Source: Sphaerisporangium corydalis
Lineage (GTDB): Bacteria > Actinomycetota > Actinomycetes > Streptosporangiales > Streptosporangiaceae
Reading direction: 5' to 3'
Assembly (NCBI RefSeq): GCF_025506355.1
Contig: NZ_JANZYP010000058.1
Location: 1 to 64,000, forward strand
Length of the DNA: 64,000 nucleotides
The notes below the pieces were generated by a model, which ran no database searches, had not been told where the DNA came from, and was given only the letters and a program-made list of their open reading frames with translations. Position 1 is the stretch's first letter. Each line of letters starts with the position of its first letter. This document shows positions 51,871-59,888 of the stretch, piece after piece. The position numbers were made by a program, and so were the translations under genes.

Positions 51871-52972
51871 GCGATCATGGCTCGTGCTGGCCGCGACCCT
51901 GCTGGTCCTCACCGGCGCGGCGGGATGGGGCGGCTGGTACGGCAGCGACCAGGCGATCAAGGTCGTGCGCTGGGGCGGCGGCGCCGACAGCGTGCTCGCC
52001 TCGGGGAACGGCACCGTGACCCTCACGGACTCGCCGAGGACCCGCAAGCCCGGGACGTACTGGTTCGAATGGACCGGCGCCTTCACGATGTTCGGCGACA
52101 TCGTGTCGCGGGCCCCCGGCCGGGTGACGCGCAAGGTGATCGGCGGCGGCACCCCGTCCGTCGGAACCTCGGGCGCCTTCAACGCGGTCGCGCCCGGCGA
52201 CCCCAAGGTCACCTGGGGCATCGACTACTCCGAGATCATGGTTCCGACCGAGCTCGGGCCCGCCCCCGCGTGGTACGTCCCAGGGAAGGGATCCACCTGG
52301 GTCGTCGCCGTTCACGGGCAGAACGGGCGGCGCAAGGCGGAACTGGCGGTGCTCCCGGTCGTTCATCGGCTCGGCCTGCCGTTCCTCGACATCACCTACC
52401 GCAACGACGAGGGCGCCCCCGCGTCGCCCGACGGGCTCCTGCACCTCGGCGACGCCGAATGGCGAGACCTCGAAGCCGCCGTCCGCACGGCGCGGAGCAT
52501 GGGTGCGCGGCGCGTCCTGCTGTACGGCACCTCGATGGGCGGCGTCATCGTCGGTGCGTTCCTGTCCAGGTCGGCGCTGGCGATCACCGTCTCCGCGGTG
52601 ATCATGGATGCTCCGCCGTACGACTGGGAGCGGGTGGGCCGGTGGTTCGCCGGCAACCAGTTGCACCTGCCGGCCGCCGCCGCGTGGCTGTCCGATCGGG
52701 TCGTGGAGTGGCGGACGGGCGTCGACCTGGCCAGGCTCGACCTGCTCACCCACCCGCCCGCCGTCCGGCCGCCCCTGCTCCTGATCCACACCGATGCCGA
52801 CCTCCAGGTTCCCGTGCAGGCCTCACGCGATCTCGCCGCCGCGGGCGCCCGGCTGAACTGGAAGATCCGGTACGAGGAGTTCCACGGCGGCGACCACACC
52901 GAGGCATGGAACGTCGACCGCACGCGCTACGACCGCCTGGTGGGCGACTTCCTGACCCCGTTCAAACCCTGA
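51854..52972 (+). CDS. Membrane-anchored alpha/beta hydrolase
   Basis: A 372-residue protein with an N-terminal membrane anchor or signal (SWLVLAATLLVLTGAAGWGGW) and an alpha/beta-hydrolase core. That core has WVVAVHGQNGRR (oxyanion region), LLYGTSMGGVIVG (nucleophile Ser near 230), LLLIHTDADLQVP (catalytic Asp) and FHGGDHTEAWN (catalytic His near 350). It begins inside the end of the TetR gene (17-bp overlap), so the two are coupled and the regulator probably controls it. The active site should lie outside the membrane. The substrate is unknown. Confidence 0.88.
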   Translation: MASGRRRSWLVLAATLLVLTGAAGWGGWYGSDQAIKVVRWGGGADSVLASGNGTVTLTDSPRTRKPGTYWFEWTGAFTMFGDIVSRAPGRVTRKVIGGGTPSVGTSGAFNAVAPGDPKVTWGIDYSEIMVPTELGPAPAWYVPGKGSTWVVAVHGQNGRRKAELAVLPVVHRLGLPFLDITYRNDEGAPASPDGLLHLGDAEWRDLEAAVRTARSMGARRVLLYGTSMGGVIVGAFLSRSALAITVSAVIMDAPPYDWERVGRWFAGNQLHLPAAAAWLSDRVVEWRTGVDLARLDLLTHPPAVRPPLLLIHTDADLQVPVQASRDLAAAGARLNWKIRYEEFHGGDHTEAWNVDRTRYDRLVGDFLTPFKP

Positions 52973-53132
52973 CCGCCCAAGCCCTTGCCCAAGGTCGGCA
53001 TTCCCTCCCGAAGCCGGGACGTCTTACCTGAGGTCTGGGCGGGTCATGGTCACTTGAGGCCAAGGCAGGTCGCGATCACCCCGGACCAGGGCGGGTGGTG
53101 GTCGCCGGGGCGGGGGGGTGCGGTCGCTCGGG

Positions 53133-54125
53133 TCAGGGCAGGTCGCGGAGGAACTTTCCGAGAGTGGGGGCTATTGCGGAGGGTACGAGGTCGTGGGTCT
53201 GGCCGTCGAGCACCTGGAGCTCGGCGTGCGGGACGGCGCCGGCGAGGTCCTGGGCCGCCTGGCGGAGCGCCTCGGGGCTGTCCCCGCCGCAGAGGACCAG
53301 GGTGGGGACCGTCAGCGAACCGGTCAGCTCGGCCGGTATCCCGCCTTCGAGGATGAGCGCCTCGTACACCAGGGTGTGGGCCATCTTCTCCAGCGCCGGG
53401 CGGAAGGGCGCGTTGCGCATGCGGGTCACGACCTCGGCGGGGATGCCGACCATGTCCGTCTGGAAGTACTCGACCGCCTCACCCCGCCGGCCGGCCGACA
53501 CCATCTCGCCGAGCCGCGCCACGTGGTCCTGCGGGGGCGCCGAAGGATCGTGCCCGCTGGACGGCGGCGGCTCGTACAACGCCAGCCCGGTCACGCCCCG
53601 CCCGCCTGCGGTGCCCTGCTCGCTTGCGGTGCCCTGCTCGCTTGCGGTGCCCTGCTCACCTGCGGTGCTCTGCTCACCTGCGGCGCCCTGCCCGCTTACG
53701 GTGCCCTGCTCGTTCGGAGTGTGCTCCCCGCCTACGGTGGCGGTGACCCGTCCGCTCGGGGCGGACTGACCGCTCGCGGTGGCCGTCAGGCTCGCGGTGG
53801 CCTTCAGGGCCAGGACCGCGCCGGAGGAGTAGCCGAAGACCGCCGCGGACCCGCCGGCCTCGGTGATGAGGGCCGCGATGTCCTCGATCTCACGCTCGAC
53901 CGCGTACGGAGCGGTGTCGCCGCTGTCGCCCCGGCCCCGGCGATCGTAGGCGAAGACGGTGAAGTCGCCGGCCAGCGCCTCGGCCAGCGGCATGCCCGTG
54001 GACCGCTCGTTGAACGCGCCGACCACCAGGATGACCGGCGGGCCCTCGCCCAGCTTTTCGAACGCGATCGTGGTGCCGTCGGCGGAACGCGTTTCCCGCA
54101 GGCCGCTCGGCCCTCTGTCTGCCAT
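53133..54125 (-). CDS. Alpha/beta hydrolase with low-complexity repeat insert
   Basis: A 330-residue hydrolase. It has GEGPPVILVVGAFNERSTGMPL, YDRRGRGDSGDTAPYAVEREIEDI, the nucleophile elbow VFGYSSGAVLALKA (near 100), a late Asp in LVLCGGDSPEAL and the catalytic His in DGQTHDLVPSA. Between the elbow and the lid, residues 111-176 are a Gly/Thr/Glu/Ala-rich insert that includes six 18-bp tandem repeats (EQGTAS, EQGTAG and variants). Closely related hydrolases lack this insert. The insert keeps the frame and lies on the lid side, so the fold may tolerate it. The ATG at 54125 has GGAGGAG upstream; the longer frame to 54167 is less likely. Confidence 0.86.
   Translation of the reverse strand: MADRGPSGLRETRSADGTTIAFEKLGEGPPVILVVGAFNERSTGMPLAEALAGDFTVFAYDRRGRGDSGDTAPYAVEREIEDIAALITEAGGSAAVFGYSSGAVLALKATASLTATASGQSAPSGRVTATVGGEHTPNEQGTVSGQGAAGEQSTAGEQGTASEQGTASEQGTAGGRGVTGLALYEPPPSSGHDPSAPPQDHVARLGEMVSAGRRGEAVEYFQTDMVGIPAEVVTRMRNAPFRPALEKMAHTLVYEALILEGGIPAELTGSLTVPTLVLCGGDSPEALRQAAQDLAGAVPHAELQVLDGQTHDLVPSAIAPTLGKFLRDLP
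53607..53714 (-). repeat. Six 18-bp tandem repeats inside the hydrolase gene
   Basis: Units of 18 bp at 53607, 53625, 53643, 53661, 53679 and 53697. The first two are identical, and the rest differ at a few bases. They encode six-residue units (EQGTAS-like) at residues 138-173. A further diverged copy follows at 53715. Confidence 0.9.
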
Positions 54126-54455
54126 CGGAGTCTCCTCCATTCGTGAACGGGGGGGTATCCGCTCCACCGACGCACGGGCCCCGGAGCACCTGTAAAGGGC
54201 CCGGCGCGCGGACGGACAGGGGCCACCGCGCGATTCCCGTCAACGGACCCGGCCGGTCCGTTGACCTCGAGCTTAGCCGCAGAGCCGGCCGTCCTCGCGA
54301 CTTTTCTAGAAACTGTGTTCGAGAGCCTTTCTGACGGGCTAGGCTCCTGAAGGTCTTCGGATATTGCTGGTGGGACGGGGTATGTTACCTTCTACCTATA
54401 CCCCCTATATGTATTTGAAGGCCATTATCTGGACAACGGGGAAGGGGTCGCCGGT
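54126..54455. other. 330-bp divergent region between the hydrolase and the heptad-repeat gene
   Basis: No coding frame is convincing in this gap. The rightward promoter side holds a CsoR-like inverted repeat at 54377-54404 in an AT-rich island that runs to about 54425. The hydrolase side is GC-rich and unremarkable. Confidence 0.5.
54377..54404. promoter_or_regulatory. GGGGTAT-N14-ATACCCC inverted repeat (CsoR/RcnR-like)
   Basis: GGGGTAT (54377-54383) and ATACCCC (54398-54404) are exact inverse complements. G/C-tracts flanked by TAT/ATA are the hallmark of operators for copper or metal sensors of the CsoR/RcnR family. It lies 52 bp before the heptad-repeat gene and the His-rich membrane protein, which fits a metal-responsive operon. 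No csoR gene is present in the window. Confidence 0.5.
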
Positions 54456-54620
54456 ATGGATACCGCCGGGCGAAGGACGTACGGATTCACCCGCGAGGCG
54501 CGCGGGCTCACCCGCGAGGCGTTCGGTGTTACACGCGAGCCGTTCGGGGTCGGTCGCGGGCTGTATGTGGTCACACGAGGGGCGTTCGGGGTCATGCGCG
54601 ACGCGGGAGGTCTCCTATGA
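54456..54620 (+). CDS. 54-residue protein made of six heptad repeats
   Basis: After ten residues (MDTAGRRTYG) the product is six 7-residue units in tandem: FTREARG, LTREAFG, VTREPFG, VGRGLYV, VTRGAFG and VMRDAGG, then LL. The DNA shows a matching 21-bp period. The stop (54618-54620) overlaps the ATG of the next gene, so translation is coupled. AAGGGG lies nine bases before the ATG. The repeats alternate hydrophobic, Thr, Arg and acidic residues, which could give an amphipathic or beta-solenoid-like structure. I do not recognise a family. The frame could also be a translated leader; repeat conservation at the protein level favours a real product. Confidence 0.55.
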   Translation: MDTAGRRTYGFTREARGLTREAFGVTREPFGVGRGLYVVTRGAFGVMRDAGGLL

Positions 54621-55609
54621 GCACGTCACTCAAAGTCGGGGCCTACGCCCTCGGGCTTGTGGTGATCTTCGGCGGGGCGTTCGGTGCAGGCAAGGCGGCC
54701 GGCGCCGTGGGCCTGGCGCCGCCACGCTCCACCGAGGCCACGCACACCGCGATGAACCGCCCCGACCTCCCTCCGAGCCGGCACGACACGGCCACCACCA
54801 CGTCCGACGGCCCAGACGAACACTCCGCGACCGGTGGGCATGGGGAGCATTCCGCGTCGCCGGGCGACGGTGGTCAGGGGCGGGCGGTCGCGGCGCCGAT
54901 TCCCGGTGGTCTTCAGGTGTCCCAGAACGGCTACACGCTCAGCCCGGTGACGACCACGGTGCGGGCGGGCGAGGCGACGGACTTCCGCTTCACCGTCACG
55001 GGTCCCGACGGCAGGCCGGTCACGGCCTACCAGGTGCGTCACGGTAAGAGGCTGCACTTCATCGTGGTCGACCGCGGCCTCGGCACCTTCCGCCACCTTC
55101 ATCCCTCGCAGGACGCGGGCGGCGTCTGGTCGGTGCGGCTGACGCTGCCCGAGCCGGGGGCGTACCGCGCGTTCGCCGACTTCGCTCCCGAGGGTGGCGA
55201 GGCCCTGACGCTGGGAGTCGACCTCGACGCGCCCGGCGACCATACGACCCGGGCGCTGCCCGGCACCGGCCGCACGGTCGTGACCGGCGGCTACACGGTC
55301 TCGCTTCGAGGCGACCTGGTCCCCGGACGGTCCAGCGAGCTGACCCTGAACGTCGTCAGGGACGGACGGCCGGTGACCGACCTCCAGCCCTATCTCGGCG
55401 CCTACGGGCACCTGGTCGCGCTGCGGGCGGGTGATCTCGCCTACCTCCACGTCCATCCGGACGGCCAGCCGGGCGACGGCAGGACCTCACCGGGCCCGGA
55501 CGTCACCTTCCACGCCGAGGTCCCCAGCCGAGGCGAATACCGCCTGTTCCTGGACTTCCAGCACAACGGCACCGTCCACACCGCCGCCTTCACCACACGC
55601 GCCGGGTGA
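54617..55609 (+). CDS. Membrane-anchored His-rich protein (putative metal-handling)
   Basis: A 330-residue protein. One membrane span near residues 5-30 (YALGLVVIFGGAFGAGKAAGAVG) is followed by a Thr/His/Asp-rich region (38-85) including DEHSATGGHGEHS. Two beta-rich repeats follow at about 95-200 and 215-330. They share the pattern L-x-F/A-x-V-D/R...L-H-F/V...H-x-H-P: KRLHFIVVDRGLGTFRHLHP and GHLVALRAGDLAYLHVHP. Actinomycete proteins with this layout are found near copper P-type ATPases. A CsoR-like inverted repeat upstream fits copper control. The ATG overlaps the stop of the heptad-repeat gene, with GGGAGG at 54605-54610 as ribosome binding site. A metal-binding role is inferred. Confidence 0.75.
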   Translation: MSTSLKVGAYALGLVVIFGGAFGAGKAAGAVGLAPPRSTEATHTAMNRPDLPPSRHDTATTTSDGPDEHSATGGHGEHSASPGDGGQGRAVAAPIPGGLQVSQNGYTLSPVTTTVRAGEATDFRFTVTGPDGRPVTAYQVRHGKRLHFIVVDRGLGTFRHLHPSQDAGGVWSVRLTLPEPGAYRAFADFAPEGGEALTLGVDLDAPGDHTTRALPGTGRTVVTGGYTVSLRGDLVPGRSSELTLNVVRDGRPVTDLQPYLGAYGHLVALRAGDLAYLHVHPDGQPGDGRTSPGPDVTFHAEVPSRGEYRLFLDFQHNGTVHTAAFTTRAG

Positions 55610-55740
55610 CCCCATGCCGACATCTCCTCCCCCCGCTCCGGCTTCCAGGCATCTGCACGTACCAAGCGACCCGTGACGTACCAGGTGCCGCCGGGCACCG
55701 GCTTCGGTGGGGATCGTCGCTTCGAGGGAAGGGTCCGGGG

Positions 55741-56112
55741 TCAGGGCCGGCGGCTCAGGGGTCTGAGGGTGAGGGCGGAAGGGTCCGGGAGTCCGGGGTG
55801 GGCCGTGATGGTGAAGGTGTGCTCCAGCATGGTGAGGCGCAGCAGTCGTCTGACCTTGGGCGGGACCCTGGTCAGCGACAGTAAGCGGCCGGAGTCGGTG
55901 GCGTGCCGGCGGCACATCACCAGCGCGGACAACCCCTGGGCGTCGATGAACGACACCCGGGACATCTCGATGACCAAGGGGCCGTCCCCCGCGTGGATGG
56001 CATGGTCGACCCCGGCACGCAGTACCGGTTTGCCGGCCATGTCGAGCTCGCCCTGGACAGTGATGATCATTAGCCCGTTGACCTGGGCAACGAGGACCAC
56101 CAGTGCGTACAT
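55741..56112 (-). CDS. STAS-domain protein (anti-sigma factor antagonist type)
   Basis: A 123-residue single STAS domain with LMIITVQGELDMAGKPVLRAGVD and PLVIEMSRVSFIDAQGLSALVMC. In SpoIIAA-type antagonists the phospho-acceptor serine lies in the motif D-S-S-G-L. Here the motif reads D-A-Q-G-L, so phosphorylation at the usual site is not possible. The protein may act as a constitutively active antagonist or bind a different partner. The ATG at 56112, with GGGAG upstream, is preferred over the GTG at 56127. The RsbW-like protein encoded at 48877-49440 is a possible partner. Confidence 0.85.
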   Translation of the reverse strand: MYALVVLVAQVNGLMIITVQGELDMAGKPVLRAGVDHAIHAGDGPLVIEMSRVSFIDAQGLSALVMCRRHATDSGRLLSLTRVPPKVRRLLRLTMLEHTFTITAHPGLPDPSALTLRPLSRRP

Positions 56113-56511
56113 CACCGCTCCCGTCACTCGAAGCGCCGGGCAGGGCCAGGTCGGGGCCGCCTCTGACGGCGCCCTGGGCGTTCACCGGGGTCCTGCGCGC
56201 CTCACTGACACATCGCACGTGCGCGTGTGTCGCGGGTAGGAGCGGCACGGTTCATCAACCTCGTGATGTCCCACATGATCGATTTGCTACTTTAGGTAAT
56301 CAATCATATACACAGCGCAGCGTACAGCCTGACGTGCACTTCCGGCCATCCCTTCGAGCTTTCTCCGGATTTGCCACCTTGCCGCAGCTCACCTGCAACA
56401 CGCCATACGCCCACAGAAGCACCAGGTGCGCGGGAAATCCCGACACTCAGGGGTCGCGGCGCGGGGATTAGGGGGCACGGGGGCGGTGGGGGAGTTGGTG
56501 GGGGTGCGGGG
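56113..56511. other. 399-bp spacer between the STAS gene and the second orphan kinase
   Basis: This holds the promoter of the STAS gene (minus strand) and the 3' flank of the kinase gene. An AT-richer island at 56270-56320 contains TTAGGTAATC at 56292-56301, which recurs at 58341-58350. No coding frame looks real. Confidence 0.45.
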
Positions 56512-57972
56512 TCAGGCAGGGGTGTGGGTGGAGTGGGAGGTGTTCGGGGTGGAGCGTGAGGGTTCGGTGAGGGGGATGGTGATGGTGAAGCGCGCGCCGC
56601 CGGTGGGGGAGGCGCCGACCTCGATCGTGCCGCCGTGCGCCTGGACGATGTCGCGGGTGATGGCGAGGCCGAGACCCGTGCCGCCACGGTCGCGGCTGCG
56701 GGCCGCGTCCAGGCGGGTGAAGCGCTGGAAGATCCTTTCCCGGTCGGCCAGCGCGATGCCGTCCCCGTCGTCGTCGACGAGGAGCTCCGCGCCGTCCTGG
56801 TGCTTGCGCACCTCGACCGACACCGTGTGCCGGGCGTGCCGCTCGGCGTTGTCGAGCAGGTTGGTGATCACTCGCCCGATCTGGGTGTGGATGGCGTCGA
56901 TGGTCACGTCGGGGGACAGGCGCAGGCGGATCCTGCCCGGGTCCGCCCGCCGGGACACCTCGGCACGGACCGCCGATGACAGGTCGACCGGCTCCTTCGG
57001 CCGGAGCACCTCGGCGTCCACCCGCTCCAGCAGCAGCAGGTCGGCGATGATCGACTGCAGCCGGTCGACGTCCCTGAGCGAGTGCCCGAGCAGTTCGGCC
57101 AGGTCGGTCTCGCTGGGATGGAGCTGGGCCTCCTCCAGCTGGGCGCGAAGACCCGCCACGGGCGTGCGCAGTTCGTGCGAGGCGTCGGCGGCGAACTGCC
57201 GTTGCTGGTTGAGCGCGAGCTCCATCCGGCCCCTGGCGTGCTCCAGCCGTTCCAGGGTGCTGTTGACGGTGCGGGCGAGCCGGGCGATCTCGTCGTCCCC
57301 GGAGGTTTCGGGCACGCGGCTGCTGAGGTCGTTGACGTTGATCGCGGCCAGTTCGGCGCGGATGGCCTCCACCGGCCGCAGGGTGCGCTCGGTGACCTTC
57401 CAGGTCGTGACCACGGCCAGGATGATCAGGGCGATGCCCTGGGTCAGGAAGATGGCGTTGATCAGCCCTGTCGCGCCTTCGGCGGGGGCCCGCTTGCCGG
57501 CGTAGACAACGGGGGAGTCCGGCGCGGAGGTGACACGCAGCGCGGAGAGGCGGACACAGCCCACCGAGCCCTCCGCGCAGTTCTGCACGTCCTCCTGCGG
57601 ATCCTCCGCGGCGGGCCAGGCCGAGCTGAGCGGCGGCAGGCCACGCGCGGCGGGGGACGAGGCGATCACATGGTGATCGGGCCCCACGACCTGGATCAGG
57701 TCGATGCCGGGGACGTCCGACTTGATGGTTGTCTTGAGCTGTCCCAGGCGGTCGGTCGCGGCGGCGATGGTCGCCTCCTTGCGGGCCTCCAGCCAGACGG
57801 TGTTCGCCACGGACTGATGTGCAACCACACTGGCCAGCACACCCGAAGGCACCAGTAGAAGGATCGCCAAGAGGCTGACCAGGGCAGTGACCCGTCCGCG
57901 GATGGACCGCGGGCGAAATCGCACATGCGTCGGAGGGCGATACGTGTCACGTACGCGATCCTCACCAAACAT
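56512..57972 (-). CDS. Sensor histidine kinase (orphan, paralogue of the kinase at 14487-15956)
   Basis: A 486-residue membrane kinase with the same architecture as its paralogue. A first span starts after RPRSIRGRVTALVSLLAILLL. An extracellular sensor with two cysteines (VQNCAEGSVGC) and the conserved GIDLIQVVGPD and ASSPAARG segments follows, then a second span near 180-205. HAMP is next, then HisKA with DASHELRTPVAGL near 262 and HATPase with NLLDNAERHA and GGTGLGLAIT. The ATG at 57972 has GGGA upstream at a six-base spacing; the longer frame to 58044 is weaker. No response regulator is adjacent. The shared extracellular domain suggests both kinases sense related signals. Confidence 0.92.
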   Translation of the reverse strand: MFGEDRVRDTYRPPTHVRFRPRSIRGRVTALVSLLAILLLVPSGVLASVVAHQSVANTVWLEARKEATIAAATDRLGQLKTTIKSDVPGIDLIQVVGPDHHVIASSPAARGLPPLSSAWPAAEDPQEDVQNCAEGSVGCVRLSALRVTSAPDSPVVYAGKRAPAEGATGLINAIFLTQGIALIILAVVTTWKVTERTLRPVEAIRAELAAINVNDLSSRVPETSGDDEIARLARTVNSTLERLEHARGRMELALNQQRQFAADASHELRTPVAGLRAQLEEAQLHPSETDLAELLGHSLRDVDRLQSIIADLLLLERVDAEVLRPKEPVDLSSAVRAEVSRRADPGRIRLRLSPDVTIDAIHTQIGRVITNLLDNAERHARHTVSVEVRKHQDGAELLVDDDGDGIALADRERIFQRFTRLDAARSRDRGGTGLGLAITRDIVQAHGGTIEVGASPTGGARFTITIPLTEPSRSTPNTSHSTHTPA

Positions 57973-58543
57973 GATCATTCCCAACCAAGTGGACCCCAAT
58001 GTGCCTGTTGACCTGGATTGCGGCGTGCCATCAGGCGGCGGCACGGTCTACCGGTCCTGGTGCCCACGACGGGATAGCGCTTTCCAGGCGCCTCACAATG
58101 AACCTGTCTTTCCTCGCGTCGTGAGCAGGCCGGTCAACAAGCGCGGGAGCGGGGCGGTCTTGGGGGGTGGAGCCAGGGTGGATCCGCGCCCTGAGGGGCG
58201 TCTGCCAGCGGGCTCCGCGGCCTGAACCGGGCCGTTCCATGCCCCCGGCGGATCACGTCGGAGGCGATGCGCTTCTGGAGTTATCTGGAAACACTCAAGT
58301 TAGCACGTCAAACCGCCTTTACAAGATCATTCTCAGGCTTTTAGGTAATCCTAACCACGTTGAGCCCTACCCGTGGATGCTGTATACGGAATGCTGGCAT
58401 TGGCCGCGAACGCGGGTGCCTCCGCCTTGATCGGACCGGGCCGGGGCTCGCGCACGGGGACCTGGGTGCGTTCACGAAGGCGCCGGGGGTGTCGCCCTCG
58501 GCGGGCCGGACGTCCGTGCCGTCCGCCGTGCCGCACCGTCGTG
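57973..58543. other. 571-bp gap upstream of the second orphan kinase
   Basis: The gap separates the kinase start and the FAD oxidoreductase stop. An AT-rich island at 58280-58360 likely carries the kinase promoter; TTGTAA (58319-58324) and TAACTT (58297-58302) on the minus strand are 16 bp apart. A perfect TTAGG-TAAT-CCTAA palindrome lies at 58341-58354. No coding frame is convincing. Confidence 0.5.
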
Positions 58544-59674
58544 TCATCCCCGGTCAGGAGCGTAGGGGGTCACTTCACGGTCGGGCGCGTAGGGGGTCAC
58601 GTCAAGCGGCGGCGGCTCGTCCAGGGCCAGACAGGCGGCGACCAGCCCACTATACGGCCCCGCTGTCAAGCCGTAGGCGCTCAGACCGGTCGCCACGACC
58701 ACGCGGCCCCCGGAGCGGCCCTGGAGGCGGCCCAGCAGCGGGATCCCGTCGGCGGTCATCGGGCGGAGCCCGGAGCGGGACTCGACGAGCGTGGCCCCGG
58801 CGAGACCGGGCGCCAGCCGGACGGCGCCCGCCAGCACCTCGGCGATGCCGCCGACGGTCACCCTCGAGTCGAACCCGGCGTCCTCGACCGTGGCGCCGAG
58901 GACGACGCGGGACCCGGGGAAGCCGAGCAGGTAGGGGCCGCGCCGGGGCAGGATGATCGGCCAGCCGGCCGTCTCGGCCCCCGGGAGCTCGGCGTGGACG
59001 ATCTGGCCGCGCGCGGGCCCGATCGCGAGCGTGTGGCCGAGGGGAAGGCACAGCTCGCCCGTCCAGGCCCCGGCGGCCACCACGACGGCGTCCGCGTCGA
59101 TCGGCGAGCCGTCCAGCAGGGGTGTGCCGGTGGCGGTCAGCTCCACGGCGCCGGTCAGCTCCACGGCGCCGCGCCGCAGGGCGGCGCGCATCAGGGTGTC
59201 GCGTACGGTCCGGCCGTCGACCCGGGCGGCGCCGCCGACGCGCAGGCCGACCAGGTCGGGGCTCAGCGGCGGGAACACCTCGACGGGGCGGTCGATGACG
59301 GTGACCTCCCCCATCTCGGGGGCCGACGGGCGCCGGTGCCGCAGCAGGTTCTCGACCCCGGCCAGCTCGGAGGGGTCCTCGGCCACCAGGATCGCGCCCA
59401 CGCTCGCGTAGCCGATCTCCGGCTCCCCGTCGCCGTCGCCGTCGAGCAGCTTGGCGAGCACGGGGTAGTAGCGGGCGCCCTCCCGGGCCAGGCGGTACCA
59501 GGCCTCGTCACCGTCATGATCCACCCAGGGGCAGACGATGCCGGCGCCCGCGCGGGTGGCCTGGCCGTCGCGCGGGCGGTCGACGACGGTCACCGCCGCA
59601 CCCCGGATGCTGAGGTGGTATGCGGTGCTCGCTCCGACGATGCCACTTCCGGCGACGACAACGCGATAGGCCAT
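58544..59674 (-). CDS. FAD-dependent oxidoreductase (DAO family)
   Basis: A 376-residue flavoprotein of the D-amino-acid oxidase/glycine oxidase family. The N-terminal dinucleotide-binding loop is VVVAGSGIVGASTAYHLSIRGAAVTVVD. Later come VVVAAGAWTGEL and the C-terminal SGLRPMTADGIPLLGRL and GLSAYGLTAGPYSGLVAACL motifs typical of the family. It oxidises an amine or amino acid; the substrate is not known. Two in-frame duplications are visible: an 18-bp repeat giving GAVELTGAVELT (about 59135-59172) and a C-terminal repeat giving VTPYAPDREVTPYAPDRG. The ATG at 59674 is a good start. It stands alone on the minus strand, upstream of the second kinase gene in the direction of transcription. Confidence 0.88.
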   Translation of the reverse strand: MAYRVVVAGSGIVGASTAYHLSIRGAAVTVVDRPRDGQATRAGAGIVCPWVDHDGDEAWYRLAREGARYYPVLAKLLDGDGDGEPEIGYASVGAILVAEDPSELAGVENLLRHRRPSAPEMGEVTVIDRPVEVFPPLSPDLVGLRVGGAARVDGRTVRDTLMRAALRRGAVELTGAVELTATGTPLLDGSPIDADAVVVAAGAWTGELCLPLGHTLAIGPARGQIVHAELPGAETAGWPIILPRRGPYLLGFPGSRVVLGATVEDAGFDSRVTVGGIAEVLAGAVRLAPGLAGATLVESRSGLRPMTADGIPLLGRLQGRSGGRVVVATGLSAYGLTAGPYSGLVAACLALDEPPPLDVTPYAPDREVTPYAPDRG

Positions 59675-59735
59675 GCCCGAATGATCCCAGGCCCCCTCTC
59701 CGAGCGAGACGAGAGGGGGGTGGCGACCGGTGGTA

Positions 59736-59888
59736 CTACATCTTCTGGAAGACGGGGATGAGCTCGGTGAGGACCAGAAGCGCCAGACCGAGGCCGATCA
59801 GGTTCACCCGCGGCACGTTGGCGTTGATCGCGGCGAGCAGGAAGGCGACGAAAGCCGCGAGAAGCAGGATCAGCGTCACGGTGTTCAT
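59736..59888 (-). CDS. 50-residue small membrane protein
   Basis: A minus-strand frame from ATG (59886-59888) to TAG encodes MNTVTLILLLAAFVAFLLAA followed by INANVPRVN and a second hydrophobic stretch, LIGLGLALLVLTELIPVF, ending QKM. AAGGA lies seven bases before the ATG. Two membrane-spanning segments joined by a short polar loop are predicted. Similar small hydrophobic proteins occur in other actinomycetes, but I know of no function. It contains no Cys or Ser/Thr-rich core, so it is not a lanthipeptide precursor despite lying downstream of the LanC-LanB locus on the same strand. Confidence 0.7.
   Translation of the reverse strand: MNTVTLILLLAAFVAFLLAAINANVPRVNLIGLGLALLVLTELIPVFQKM

Noticed and set aside
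58341-58354. Iron box (IdeR/DmdR operator)
   Set aside because: TTAGG and CCTAA arms are present, but the spacer is 4 bp instead of the 9 bp of the 19-bp iron box consensus.
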